From: Cellulomonas shaoxiangyii
GTDB taxonomy: Bacteria; Actinomycetota; Actinomycetes; Actinomycetales; Cellulomonadaceae
Direction of reading: 5' to 3'
Assembly (NCBI RefSeq): GCF_004798685.1
Contig: NZ_CP039291.1
Span: 1,798,001-1,862,000 of the forward strand
Length of the DNA stretch: 64,000 nt
Of the stretch, positions 54,301 through 63,522 are shown in pieces. The translations under genes and the position numbers were made by a program. Within the stretch, counting starts at the first letter, position 1. Each line of letters begins with the position of its first letter. The notes beneath the pieces are model-generated. The model saw only the letters and a list, made by a program, of their open reading frames with translations. It did no database searches and was not told the origin of the DNA.

Positions 54301-56208
54301 TCAGCTCACGGTGCAGGTCGCGCCGTTGAGCGTGAAGCCGGTCGGGGCGGGCAGTGCCGCCGAGCCGTTGGTGTGCGACCCGTTGAAGCCGATCTCCACC
54401 GAGGCGCCCGCGGCCAGCGTGCCGTTCCAGGCCGCGTTGGTGGCCGTCACGGTCTGGCCGGACTGCGACCACTGGGCGGACCAGCCCTGCTGCACCGACT
54501 GGCCGGAGCCGAGGGTGAAGCGCAGGTTCCAGCTGCTCAGCGCCGTGGTGCCGGTGTTGGTCAGGCGCACGGAGGCGGTGAAGCCGCTGTTCCAGCCGTT
54601 GGCCGAGTACCGCACCGAGCACGCGCCCGTTCCGGAGGTCGGCGTGGGCGTCGGCGTCGACGTGCGCGTCGGCGTCGCGGTCGGCGTGGGCGTCGGCGTG
54701 CGCGTGGGCGTCACGGTCGGCGTCGGCGTCGGGGTGCGGGTCGGCGTCACGGTCGGCGTCGGGGTGGCCGTCGGCGTGGGCCGGGGCGTCGAGCCGTCCG
54801 TCGGGATGATCGGGAACGCGTTCCGGACGAGGGTCCGGAACTGGTTCTCGAACCACTGGCCGGCGAGCGGCGCGTCCGGCGTGGCGCCCGTCAGCTGGTT
54901 GGCCAGCTTGGGCGACACGAAGGTCGGGTCGCACATGCGGTCGAAGCTCTTGCCCTGGTCGTTCGCGATCTCCTTGGAGGCGCCGTCGGACTCGCCCGGC
55001 GGCTTGATCCAGACGTACGCGTCGATGTGCGACTCCGCCGGTGCGGTGGACGGCGTCGCCCGCGGGAGCTCCCCGATGCCGGCGCCGAGCGGGTTGCACC
55101 ACGCGCCGCGGTGCACGCGACGGTCGATCCGGGACTCGTTCACGTACGTGTTCAGGTCCGTGCTCGTCGACGCGGCCGTCGGACGGTCCGGGCCGCCCCA
55201 GCCGTTGCGCGAGGTGTCGATGAGCATGCCCGTGCTGGCCGGGAAGCCCTCGGCGACGAGCAGGCGGTGCAGGTGCGCCGTCCACGCGAGCTCACCGAAG
55301 TCGGGGTTCCACTCGTAGAACGACGCCGACCGGACCTGGCCGCTGCCGACCTGCTTGTTCGGGTCGGTGAGGAACGGCTCGGCCAGCGGGGTCGAGTTCG
55401 CCGTGTTCGTGATGAAGCCGTCGATCGAGGCGAAGCCCTTCTTCGTCGTCCGTGCCACCTCGGCGAAGAGCTTGGCCGCGGGGCCCGCGTTCGAGTCCCA
55501 GCCGAGCCAGCCGGAGTGCGCCGCGTCGATGTACGTGTAGACGTTGTCCAGCGTCTTCAGCTCGTCGAGCGCGTACTTGACGCCCTCGCGGTAGTACGGC
55601 GCCGACTGCTGGCACGTGGGCTCGGAGATGTTCGTGATGAGGTTCGGCAGCGAGTCGGGCTCGATCGTGGCCGAGATGCGGATGTCCTGGTACTTCGGGT
55701 CGGACAGCAGGTCGACGATCGGGTCGATGTACTCGGTCTTGTAGCGCGCGAGGCCGGCGTCGGTGGCCGGCAGCTCGCCGTTGGACGCGAGCGCGTAGCA
55801 GTCGCGCCCGGGCAGGTTGTAGATGACGAGGTTGAAGACGAGCGGCGTGCCGCCGGCCCGCTGCTTGACCGCCTCGTCCAGGTGGAACTTCAGGCCGTTG
55901 CCGTCGGCGTTGCCGGCGATCGCGCTGATGCGGTCCATCCAGACGGCCGTGGGCTGCTTCGCCACGGTGCGCATCTGAGCTGCCAGGGTGGCGTCGCCGG
56001 CGCGCGTGGCAGCGCTCTCAACCGTCGCGGCCCAGGTGGGGTTCACGTACTGCCGGGCGCCTGCGTAGGGGTTGTCGACGTGCGGCTCGGCCGCACTGGC
56101 CGCCGTGCTCGCCAGCGTCAGCGGCACCGCGACGAGCGCCATTGCCGTCGCTGCGGTCGCGGCGGCGCGTAGGCGCCGTCCGACCGTCCTCTTGCCGTGT
56201 GTGGACAC
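54301..56208 (-). CDS. Secreted GH6 cellobiohydrolase with CBM2
   Basis: This is a 635-residue secreted cellulase. A signal peptide (about 1-40, with cleavage after ASAA) is followed by a GH6 domain (about 45-470), with catalytic Asp185 in IEPDSLPN and the second-site motif YIDAAHSGWLGW (224-237). A long C-terminal loop region (about 370-420, with CNPLGAGIGE and WIKPPGESDG) encloses the active site, as in exo-acting cellobiohydrolases. A Thr/Pro linker (about 472-533) joins a family 2 cellulose-binding module (536-635). The GTG start has GGAGG upstream. Promoter words shared with the GH10 gene and two GGTAACG repeats lie before it. A LacI gene lies upstream on the same strand. Confidence 0.93.
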   Translation of the reverse strand: MSTHGKRTVGRRLRAAATAATAMALVAVPLTLASTAASAAEPHVDNPYAGARQYVNPTWAATVESAATRAGDATLAAQMRTVAKQPTAVWMDRISAIAGNADGNGLKFHLDEAVKQRAGGTPLVFNLVIYNLPGRDCYALASNGELPATDAGLARYKTEYIDPIVDLLSDPKYQDIRISATIEPDSLPNLITNISEPTCQQSAPYYREGVKYALDELKTLDNVYTYIDAAHSGWLGWDSNAGPAAKLFAEVARTTKKGFASIDGFITNTANSTPLAEPFLTDPNKQVGSGQVRSASFYEWNPDFGELAWTAHLHRLLVAEGFPASTGMLIDTSRNGWGGPDRPTAASTSTDLNTYVNESRIDRRVHRGAWCNPLGAGIGELPRATPSTAPAESHIDAYVWIKPPGESDGASKEIANDQGKSFDRMCDPTFVSPKLANQLTGATPDAPLAGQWFENQFRTLVRNAFPIIPTDGSTPRPTPTATPTPTVTPTRTPTPTPTVTPTRTPTPTPTATPTRTSTPTPTPTSGTGACSVRYSANGWNSGFTASVRLTNTGTTALSSWNLRFTLGSGQSVQQGWSAQWSQSGQTVTATNAAWNGTLAAGASVEIGFNGSHTNGSAALPAPTGFTLNGATCTVS

Positions 56209-56331
56209 GTGTGTCCTCCGGGTGTCGTTCTGGCGCACCCCGCCCTCGGCGGCACGGTGCGGGCCGCCGCAGGGGAGTCCACGACGACTGGCCTGGAATC
56301 CATCACGCGGCAAGGGCACCGGGGATCCTCG

Positions 56332-56370
56332 CGAACCGTTTAGGCTTCGTCGCGTTACCAGATCGTTACC
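56332..56370 (-). promoter_or_regulatory. Candidate regulator sites upstream of GH6 gene
   Basis: On the minus strand AAACGGTTCG (56332-56341) and GTAACGCG (56351-56358) match words in the GH10 promoter. GGTAACG occurs twice 11 bp apart (56353-56359 and 56364-56370), one helical turn. The rest of the gap to the LacI stop shows no gene. Confidence 0.4.
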
Positions 56371-56405
56371 ATCGCCGCACGATGCCGGTGACGCGTTCCT
56401 GCAGG

Positions 56406-57545
56406 TCAGCGCGATCGTGGGCCGGTACTGCCGCGCACCGCCAGGCCGCCGACCGCGATGTGGCGCCCCAGCCCCGCGCGGCCGTCGAGGACCTGCAGCA
56501 CGGCGTGCCCGACGGCCGTCCCCAGCTCGACCTGCACCGTGGGCAGCGCCGTGATGGAGGGTGTGGCGAGCCGGCACAGCGGCGAGTCCGTGAGCGACAC
56601 GACCGACACGTCCCACGGGACGGCCAGGCCCGTGCGCCGGGTGACGTCGAGGGCGGCCACGGCCATGTGGTCGGTGTCGAAGACGAGCGCGGTCGGCGGC
56701 CGCCGGCCCGTGAGGAGCCGCCGGCACGCGGCGGCCGCGCCCTCGGGCGTCCCCGCCGTCGCCTCGTGCACCAGGACCCCGCCGCCGGTGGCGACGGCCT
56801 GCTCCAGCCCGGCGACCCGGGTGCGGGTGCGGTGCAGCGCGTCCGGGCCCGTCACGACCGCGACCTGCCGGTGGCCGAGCTCGATGAGGTACCGGCCCAC
56901 GCGCTCCGTCGCCTCGGCGTCCTCCACCGCCACGGTCGCCATCTCGCCCGTCGGCTCGCCGCCCACGACGACGACCGACGGGATCCGCAGCCGGCGCAGC
57001 GCGTCCAGCCGCGGGTCCTCCGTCCGGACGTCGGTCACCACCATGACGTCGAACCGCCGCTCGGCCCACCACTCGCCGTAGAGCGCCACCGCCGCCGCGA
57101 GGTCGTCGACGACCTGCAGCACGAGGGCCAGCCCGCGCGTCCGCAGGACGTCCTGCAGCGCGACCACGAGCTCGAGGACGTCCGCGCCGTACCCGACCGG
57201 GCCCGTCAGGGTGCGGTCGAGCACGAGGCCGACGGCACGGGGACCGCTGCGCATGGAGCGCGCCGCGGCGCTCGGGCGCCAGCCGAACTCGTCGGCGACG
57301 CGCAGCACGCGTTCACGCGTCGCCGCGCTGACGCCGGGGCGCCCGTTGAGCGCGTAGGACACCACGGCGATCGACACGCCCGCTGCGCGCGCGACGTCCG
57401 TGATCGTCGGGCGTCGTGCCGCGGGACCTGGGACGACGGGGTGCGCACCCGTCGCCGGACCGGCCGGTGGCGCCGCTGGCGCCACCGCCGGAGAAGCCGT
57501 CGGAGATGCGGCGTCTTTGCCGCTGTCATGTGCAGGAGTGACCAC
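56406..57545 (-). CDS. LacI family transcriptional regulator of the cellulase island
   Basis: This is a 379-residue LacI-type regulator. A 45-residue Ala/Pro-rich tail precedes the helix-turn-helix (ITDVARAAGVSIAVVSYALNGRPG, near 48-71), the hinge and the effector domain (about 105-375). The GTG start keeps the Ala/Pro tail, and no shorter start with a good ribosome-binding site is visible. The GH6 and GH5 genes follow on the same strand, and a sugar-sensor/GGDEF gene is divergent across 72 bp. It may therefore control cellulase expression in response to cellobiose or other oligosaccharides. That role is inferred from position. Candidate sites occur before GH6. Confidence 0.89.
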   Translation of the reverse strand: MVTPAHDSGKDAASPTASPAVAPAAPPAGPATGAHPVVPGPAARRPTITDVARAAGVSIAVVSYALNGRPGVSAATRERVLRVADEFGWRPSAAARSMRSGPRAVGLVLDRTLTGPVGYGADVLELVVALQDVLRTRGLALVLQVVDDLAAAVALYGEWWAERRFDVMVVTDVRTEDPRLDALRRLRIPSVVVVGGEPTGEMATVAVEDAEATERVGRYLIELGHRQVAVVTGPDALHRTRTRVAGLEQAVATGGGVLVHEATAGTPEGAAAACRRLLTGRRPPTALVFDTDHMAVAALDVTRRTGLAVPWDVSVVSLTDSPLCRLATPSITALPTVQVELGTAVGHAVLQVLDGRAGLGRHIAVGGLAVRGSTGPRSR

Positions 57546-57617
57546 GATCGCCTAGTGTTGCGCCCGATGTGGGTCGGTCGCATCAACTCGGCTCCGACGG
57601 CGTAGGCGAGGTTGCTC

Positions 57618-60290
57618 ATGGTCACTGCTCGGCGCGGGGTCCCCGCCACGGTGCGTCGGACGATCGGTGTCTTGTCCCCGGTCGTCGGCGGCTTCTACTT
57701 CGGGGCCCTGATCGCCGGCGTCGCCCGGGCGGCCCGGGGCGCCGGCCACCGGGTCGTGGCGGTGCAGACGTACCCCGCCGGGCTGGACCGCGAGCGGTAC
57801 CCGGAGGAGTCGGTGCTCGACACGCCGGTGGCGCTGGGCAGCGTCGACGGCCTCGTGGTCGTGGGCAAGTCGCTGAGCCAGGAGCGGCTCGCGGCGGTGC
57901 GCGAGTGGGGCGTCCCGGTCGTGCTGGTCAGCGAGGACCCCGTCCACCCGGACGACCCCGTCGTCGTCCCCGACAACGCCGGCGGGGTCCGCGAGGCGGT
58001 CGAGCACCTGATCTGGCACGGCCACACCGCGATCGGCTTCCTCGGCAACCTCGCGCAGCGGGACATGCGCGAGCGCTTCGCCGCCTACCGCACGACCCTC
58101 GCCGAGAACGGGATCGAGTCCGACGACTCGTGGTGGTACGAGGCGTCCGACAACCAGGAGCAGGGCGGCGTCGACGCGGCGGCGCGTCTGCTCGCGGCGG
58201 GCACGCCCACCACGGCGGTCATCGCGGCGACCGACCGCAACGCCGTCGGCTTCCAGCGCGCCCTGCGCTCCCACGGGCTCGTGCTGCCCCGCGACCAGGC
58301 CGTCGTGGCGTTCGACCACGCGGACTCCGGCGCGCGGGTGAGCCCCCGGCTGTCGACCGTGGACGCGCACTTCGGGCGCGTGGGGGAGCAGGCCGTCCAC
58401 CTGCTCCTGGCGCGGATGCGCGGCGAGGACGTCGCGCCGGGCGAGCACCGTGTCGCCTCGACGCTCGTCGTCCGCGAGTCGTGCGGCTGCACCGAGATCA
58501 CGTCGCCCGCCGGCGGCGACGACGACCTCGCGGGTTCGGACCTCGTGCGGCGGCTGGCCGACTCCGCGTTCGGCGGCCCGGCCGGCACGGCCTCGGCCCG
58601 CCGGCCGGGACCCGACGCGCGCGAGGCCTGGTGGCGCTCCGTCGTCGAGCCGGTCGAGGCGGCCGCAGAGCGCGGCGTGGGACCGGCGGCGGCCGCACTC
58701 GGACGCCTGGCGGACCTGACGGCCGCGCTGCAGCCCCACCCGGAGGCGCTCGAGCAGTCGGTCACGGTCCTGCGCGCGGTCGAGTGCCGACAGGTGGAAG
58801 CGCTCTCCGAGGCCCGCCGGCAGAACGCCCCCGCGGTCCGGCGCGCCGTCACCGACGTCCTGCTCGCGGTGACGAAGGGGTGCACGCGCGCGATGCTCGC
58901 CCGGAGCGGGCAGCTCGAGCGCACGATCGTCGACCAGTACGAGGTCGACATGGACCTCCTGCGCGGGGACAGCGCCAGCCCTCGTGCGCTCGGCTGGCTG
59001 CCCCGGGGCGTGCGCGGCCACGCGTGCCTCGGGCTGTGGGTCGGCACGGACCGCGGCCCCGGCGACCGCGAGATGGAGATCGTCGGCGTGCACGACACGA
59101 CGGGCACGCTGTCCCGCCTGGTCGGCGTGCGCACCACCGCGAGCCAGTTCCCGCCGCCGGCGCTCACGCGGGCCGGCACGGTCGGCTCGAACGAGCTGAC
59201 CTTCGTGGTGCCGGTCACGTTCGGCGGCAGCGACTGGGGCCTGCTCGCCATCGACGGCGTCGTCGAGACCCGCGCGACGCAGCCGCGCGACCGGTTCAAC
59301 CACTGGGCCGCCCTGCTCGCCGTCGCCCTGGACCAGGAACGCCTCCTCGCCTCCCTCCGGGAGCAGCGCAAGGCCCTCGAGCAGGCGGCCGCGCGCGAGC
59401 GCGCCCTCGCCGACACGGTGCGCGAGAGCGAGGAGCGGTACGCGCTCGCGTCGATGGCCGCGCACGACGGCACGTGGGACTGGGACGTGTCCGCGGGCAC
59501 CGTCTACTACTCGCCGCGATGGAAGCAGACGCTCGGCTACGCCGACGAGGTCATCGGCGACCAGCCGGCCGAGTGGCTCGAGCGGGTGCACCCGGGCGAC
59601 CGCGACGAGCTGTCCGCCGCCATCGCCGCGCAGCTCGCCGGCTGCGGCACCCCGCTCGAGCTCGAGCACCGCGTCCGCACGTGCTCCGGGGACTACCGCT
59701 GGATGATGTGCCGCGCGGTCACGGTGCTGGACGACGCCGGCTGCCCCGCGCGGCTCGTCGGCACGCTCGTCGACGTGACGGAGCGCAAGGAGGCGGAGAT
59801 CGCCCTGCAGCGGGACGCCCTGCACGACCCGGAGACGGGGCTGGTCAACCGGCTGCTCTTCCTCGACCGGGTCGGCGCCGCGCTGCTGCGCACCCGGCGG
59901 TCGCCCGCGTACGACTGCGCGATCGCGCTCGTGCGGGTCGTCGAGCAGGCCCACACCCCCGTGCGCGAGTCGTCGGACGTCGCACCCGACGTGCACCGCG
60001 AGGTCGTGCGCCAGCTCCGGCGCCCGTTGCGCGAGGGCGACACGACGGCGCGCATCGGCGAGGACGACTTCGCCGTGCTTGTCGACGACGTCGGGGCGGG
60101 GGGCATGCCCGACCGCCTGTCCGAGCTCCTCGAGCGGCTGCGCCGGGACATCGGACCGCGGATCGCGATCGGCGTGCTGGGCAGCGTGCGGGGGATGCGG
60201 GACGCGGCCGACGTGCTGCGGGAGGCGGACATCGTGCTCCTGCGCGAGCAGACGCGGCCCGACCCGCTGCGCGGCACCGTCCTGCGCTGA
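57618..60290 (+). CDS. LacI-like sugar-sensor / GAF / PAS / degenerate GGDEF protein
   Basis: This is an 890-residue soluble protein without signal peptide, membrane helix or helix-turn-helix. Residues about 15-290 form a periplasmic-binding-protein-like domain as in LacI effectors (TIGVLSPVVGGFYFGALIAGV at the start; VVAFDHADSGARVSPRLSTVD near the end). A GAF-like region (about 360-585) and short coiled coil precede a PAS domain (about 604-725) and a GGDEF domain whose signature reads GEDDF at 814-818. The usual metal-binding FxDxDxFK phrase is also absent, so cyclase activity is doubtful. GCGAGG lies six bases before the ATG. It is divergent from the LacI gene by 72 bp. It may bind sugar and relay the signal by protein contact or c-di-GMP binding. 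Confidence 0.82.
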   Translation: MVTARRGVPATVRRTIGVLSPVVGGFYFGALIAGVARAARGAGHRVVAVQTYPAGLDRERYPEESVLDTPVALGSVDGLVVVGKSLSQERLAAVREWGVPVVLVSEDPVHPDDPVVVPDNAGGVREAVEHLIWHGHTAIGFLGNLAQRDMRERFAAYRTTLAENGIESDDSWWYEASDNQEQGGVDAAARLLAAGTPTTAVIAATDRNAVGFQRALRSHGLVLPRDQAVVAFDHADSGARVSPRLSTVDAHFGRVGEQAVHLLLARMRGEDVAPGEHRVASTLVVRESCGCTEITSPAGGDDDLAGSDLVRRLADSAFGGPAGTASARRPGPDAREAWWRSVVEPVEAAAERGVGPAAAALGRLADLTAALQPHPEALEQSVTVLRAVECRQVEALSEARRQNAPAVRRAVTDVLLAVTKGCTRAMLARSGQLERTIVDQYEVDMDLLRGDSASPRALGWLPRGVRGHACLGLWVGTDRGPGDREMEIVGVHDTTGTLSRLVGVRTTASQFPPPALTRAGTVGSNELTFVVPVTFGGSDWGLLAIDGVVETRATQPRDRFNHWAALLAVALDQERLLASLREQRKALEQAAARERALADTVRESEERYALASMAAHDGTWDWDVSAGTVYYSPRWKQTLGYADEVIGDQPAEWLERVHPGDRDELSAAIAAQLAGCGTPLELEHRVRTCSGDYRWMMCRAVTVLDDAGCPARLVGTLVDVTERKEAEIALQRDALHDPETGLVNRLLFLDRVGAALLRTRRSPAYDCAIALVRVVEQAHTPVRESSDVAPDVHREVVRQLRRPLREGDTTARIGEDDFAVLVDDVGAGGMPDRLSELLERLRRDIGPRIAIGVLGSVRGMRDAADVLREADIVLLREQTRPDPLRGTVLR

Positions 60291-60305
60291 CGCGCGGGGA
60301 CGCAC

Positions 60306-60340
60306 GACGGCCCGGCGACCGCGCAGGTCACCGGGCCGTC
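60306..60340. terminator. Bidirectional terminator between sensor gene and helicase gene
   Basis: GACGGCCCGG and CCGGGCCGTC form a 10-bp stem with an inner GACC/GGTC pair. It lies between the convergent stop codons. Confidence 0.7.
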
Positions 60341-60348
60341 GGCACGCG

Positions 60349-62112
60349 TCAGGAGTGGGTGCGGTGCACCCGCTCGCCGCGGCTCGGGTGGTTCACCGGA
60401 CCGGTGTCGACCCGGATGCGCAGGGGACGTCCCGCCACGCGGGCGCGGCCGAGCTTGTCGACCGCCTCGGGGGAGAGCCCCTCGGGGATGTCGACCAGCG
60501 CGAAGGTGTGGAAGATGTCGATCCGGCCGACGTCGGAGCCCTGCAGGCCCCCCTCGCCGGTGAGCGCGCCGACCAGCTGGCCGGCCTGCACGCCGTCCCG
60601 GTGCCCGACCGCCACGCGGTAGCGCGGGCGTCCGCTCGGGCCGCCGTTGTTCGTCCTGCGACGACCGGCGGACGCGTGTCCCGCACCGCCGGAACGGCTG
60701 TCGTCCGGCGTCTCACGGGCGCGGCGCATCGCGTCGTCGAGGTCCTCGCCGTCGGCGCCACGGGCGGTCGGGCCGTCGTCGCCGACCGCCAGTGCCGCGA
60801 CCGCGGCGAGCAGCTCCGCCACGTCGACGTCGGGGTTCTCGTCCAGGTGCGTGCGTACCGCGTCGCGGTAGAGCTCCAGGCGGCCCCCGTCGATGCGTGC
60901 GGGCGTGCGGGCCAGCAGCTGGGCGACGCGGTGCGCCGACACCTGCGCCGGGGTGGGGATCGTCGTCTCGACCAGGGGGGAGCGCGTCATGCGCTCGATC
61001 TGACGCAGCTTGCCGCGCTCGGTGGGCGTGACGAACGTCAGGGCCGTGCCCGTGCGACCGGCGCGGCCCGTGCGGCCGATGCGGTGCACGTAGGTCTCCG
61101 CCTCGCGCGGCACGTCCATGTTCACGACGAGCCCGATCCGCTCGACGTCGAGACCGCGCGCCGCGACGTCCGTCGCCACGAGTACGTCGATCGCGCCCGA
61201 GCGCAGGCGCTCGACGATCCGCTCGCGATCGGACTGCGCGACGTCACCGGAGATGTGGGCGGCCGCGATCTGCCGCTGCACGAGCACGTTGCCGACCTCC
61301 TCGGCCGCCTCGCGGGTGCGGACGAACACGATCGCCGCGTCGGCGTCGCTCACCGCGAGGACGCGGGCGAGCGCGCCGGCCTTGTGCCGGTGCGGGACGA
61401 CGGCGTACGACTGCGACACGGCCGCGACCGTCGAGGCCTGGCGTGCGACCGCCACCTCGACGGGCTTCACCAGGTGCTTCTCGGCGACCCGCCGGATCTG
61501 CGGGGGCATCGTCGCGGAGAACAGGGCGATCTGCCGCGGGGCGGGCGTCTGCGAGAGCACGCGGTCGACGTCCTCGGCGAAGCCCATGCGCAGCATCTCG
61601 TCGGCCTCGTCGAGCACGAGGAAGCGGACGTCCTGCAGCTTGAGGGTCCCACGGTCGAGGTGGTCGATCACGCGGCCGGGCGTGCCCACGACGACCTGGG
61701 CGCCGCGTGCGAGCGCACGCTGCTGCGGCAGGTAGGGGGACCCGCCGTAGACGGCGACGACCTGCAGGCCGGCGCGGTGCTGAGCGAACGACGTGATGGC
61801 GTCCGCGACCTGCATCGCGAGCTCGCGCGTCGGCGTCAGGACGACGGCCTGCACGGCGCGCAGCTCCGGGTCGACGTTCTGGAGCAGCGGCAGGCCGAAC
61901 GCGGCGGTCTTGCCGGTGCCGGTCTGGGCGACGCCGACGACGTCGCGTCCCTCGAGGAGGGCGGGGATGGTGCGCGCCTGCACGGGGGTCGGCGCGGTGA
62001 AGCCGAGCCCCGTGCAGGCGGCGAGGAGCTCGTCGGACAGGCCGAGGTCGGCGAAGGACTGGACACCGTCCGTCGGCATCGTGGCGTCGGCGGGCAGGGG
62101 TGCGGACAGCAT
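60349..62112 (-). CDS. DEAD-box RNA helicase (DeaD/CsdA-like)
   Basis: This is a 587-residue ATP-dependent RNA helicase. The Q-motif region (PTPVQARTIP), AQTGTGKT (62-69), PTRELA, DEADEM, SATMP and HRIGRTGRAG are present in the expected order. A linker (about 400-500, Arg/Gly-rich) leads to a C-terminal RNA-recognition domain of the DbpA/CsdA type (RYRVAVGHRDGVQAGQLVGAL to the end). It helps ribosome assembly or cold adaptation in relatives. The ATG at 62112 is preceded by a leader that has a CGAAGG/CCTTCG hairpin, and no strong ribosome-binding site is seen. The alternative ATG at 62079 would also keep all helicase motifs. Confidence 0.92.
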   Translation of the reverse strand: MLSAPLPADATMPTDGVQSFADLGLSDELLAACTGLGFTAPTPVQARTIPALLEGRDVVGVAQTGTGKTAAFGLPLLQNVDPELRAVQAVVLTPTRELAMQVADAITSFAQHRAGLQVVAVYGGSPYLPQQRALARGAQVVVGTPGRVIDHLDRGTLKLQDVRFLVLDEADEMLRMGFAEDVDRVLSQTPAPRQIALFSATMPPQIRRVAEKHLVKPVEVAVARQASTVAAVSQSYAVVPHRHKAGALARVLAVSDADAAIVFVRTREAAEEVGNVLVQRQIAAAHISGDVAQSDRERIVERLRSGAIDVLVATDVAARGLDVERIGLVVNMDVPREAETYVHRIGRTGRAGRTGTALTFVTPTERGKLRQIERMTRSPLVETTIPTPAQVSAHRVAQLLARTPARIDGGRLELYRDAVRTHLDENPDVDVAELLAAVAALAVGDDGPTARGADGEDLDDAMRRARETPDDSRSGGAGHASAGRRRTNNGGPSGRPRYRVAVGHRDGVQAGQLVGALTGEGGLQGSDVGRIDIFHTFALVDIPEGLSPEAVDKLGRARVAGRPLRIRVDTGPVNHPSRGERVHRTHS

Positions 62113-62160
62113 GGTGCTCAAGGGGGACCGTTCGGTCGGAGGGGTGGAGACGGGGCCGCC

Positions 62161-62175
62161 CGAAGGCGTCCTTCG
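62161..62175 (-). promoter_or_regulatory. Leader hairpin upstream of DEAD-box helicase
   Basis: On the minus strand CGAAGG and CCTTCG enclose a three-base loop, 49 bases before the helicase start. It would be part of a 5' leader if transcription begins further upstream. No other feature is visible in the 252 bp between the helicase start and the next stop. Confidence 0.25.
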
Positions 62176-62364
62176 ACGTCGCTCACCCCGTAAACCCACA
62201 CCTGGACCGCCGCACGGGCGGTCCGACACGCATCGGCGGCACACGGCGGCCCGGGGGCTCGCCGTCCCGCGCGGGGACGCGACACGACTCCTGTTGTCGG
62301 GGACCACACTACCGGTGCGGCGCCCGCGGCGGGCGGACGGGGGTCGGTGACGTCCCGCACACGC

Positions 62365-62781
62365 TCAGCCGAGGCCGCGGAGCCTGCCCTCGATGGCGGG
62401 GCAGCGGTCCATCACGACGTCGAGCCCCGCGGTGCGCGCCCGGGCCGCCGCGGCCTCGTCGACGACCCCCAGCTGCAGCCACACGGCTCCGGCGCCGGCG
62501 GCCACGGCCTCGTCGACGACCCCGCCCGCGATGCGGCTGTTGACGAAGATGTCGACGACGTCGGGCGGCGCGGGGAGGTCGGCCAGCCGGCGGACGCCCG
62601 GCACGCCGTGCACCGTCGGGGCGCTCGGGTGGACCGGCACGACGGTGTGGCCCAGCCGCTGCAGGTACGCCGCCACCCCGTACGCGGCACGCGCGGTGTT
62701 GGTGGAGAGGCCGACCACCGCCCACGTCGCGGGCGTGCGCAGGAGTCGGTCGACGACGTCCGGGTCCGCGGTGTGGCTCAT
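62365..62781 (-). CDS. CoA-binding protein (YccU-like)
   Basis: This is a 138-residue protein with a single CoA_binding Rossmann domain. The VVGLSTNTARAAYGVAAYL loop, the VVPVHPSAPTVHG block and the DIFVNSRIAGGVVDEAV strand-helix pair are present. It resembles the YccU family, for which CoA binding is known but the pathway role is not. The ATG at 62781 fits the family length. It is divergent from the phosphatidyltransferase gene. Confidence 0.88.
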   Translation of the reverse strand: MSHTADPDVVDRLLRTPATWAVVGLSTNTARAAYGVAAYLQRLGHTVVPVHPSAPTVHGVPGVRRLADLPAPPDVVDIFVNSRIAGGVVDEAVAAGAGAVWLQLGVVDEAAAARARTAGLDVVMDRCPAIEGRLRGLG

Positions 62782-62913
62782 CGTCCGAGCGTGCCACCGC
62801 CCTCGGCGGTGCGCGACGGGCGCACGGGTGCCCGGCCGGCGTCGCGGAGCGTCGCGGGAGGGCGTCGGTGCGGGTCGCATAGGATCACGGGACAGACGAC
62901 GACGGGGGAGGGC

Positions 62914-63522
62914 GTGACGGAGGAGTCGACGGTCAGCACGCGCGTCCTCACCGTCCCCAACGTCATCAGCCTCGCGCGGCTGCTCCTCGTCCCCGTGTTC
63001 GCCGTCCTCGTCGCGAACGGCGCGGACGCGTGGGCGCTCCTGGTGCTCGCCGTGTCGGGCGCCAGCGACTGGCTGGACGGCGTCCTCGCGCGCCGCATGC
63101 AGCAGGTGACGCGCCTCGGGCAGATGCTCGACCCCGCGGCCGACCGGCTCTTCATCCTCGTCACGCTGCTCGGGCTCGCGTGGCGGGGCACCGTCCCCGT
63201 GTGGCTGGTCGTCGTCCTCGTCGCCCGTGACGTGGTGCTCGCCGTCATGCTGCTCGTGCTGGCGCGCGCCGGGTACCCGCCTCTGCGCGTGCACCTGGCA
63301 GGCAAGGCGGGCACGTTCGTGCTGCTCTACGCCTTCCCGCTCCTGTTCCTCTCGCAGTGGCCGTCCACGGTCGGTCAGGCCGCCGGCGTGCTCGGCTGGG
63401 CGTGTGCGCTGTGGGGCGTGGCGCTCTACTGGTTCGCGGGCGTGCTCTACCTGGCCCAGGCGTGGACGGTCCTGCGGCGGGAGCGTCGCGAGCGCCTGCG
63501 TGACCGGGCGACGGCGTCATGA
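62914..63522 (+). CDS. CDP-alcohol phosphatidyltransferase (PgsA-like)
   Basis: This is a 202-residue integral membrane enzyme that joins a CDP-diacylglycerol to an alcohol. The catalytic motif D-G-x2-A-R-x8-G-x3-D-x3-D is seen in SDWLDGVLARRMQQVTRLG followed by QMLDPAADR. Six hydrophobic helices follow the family layout. Synthesis of a phospholipid such as phosphatidylglycerol phosphate or cardiolipin precursor is likely, but the acceptor alcohol is not certain. The GTG start has GGGGAG upstream. Its stop overlaps the start of the DUF881 gene (ATGA), the common actinobacterial arrangement. Confidence 0.9.
   Translation: MTEESTVSTRVLTVPNVISLARLLLVPVFAVLVANGADAWALLVLAVSGASDWLDGVLARRMQQVTRLGQMLDPAADRLFILVTLLGLAWRGTVPVWLVVVLVARDVVLAVMLLVLARAGYPPLRVHLAGKAGTFVLLYAFPLLFLSQWPSTVGQAAGVLGWACALWGVALYWFAGVLYLAQAWTVLRRERRERLRDRATAS

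Noticed and set aside
54640..54790. CRISPR-like short repeats before and in the cellulase genes
   Set aside because: They are in-frame codons for Thr/Pro-rich linkers (also 52640-52790 and 8385-8489), with no spacer-repeat layout.
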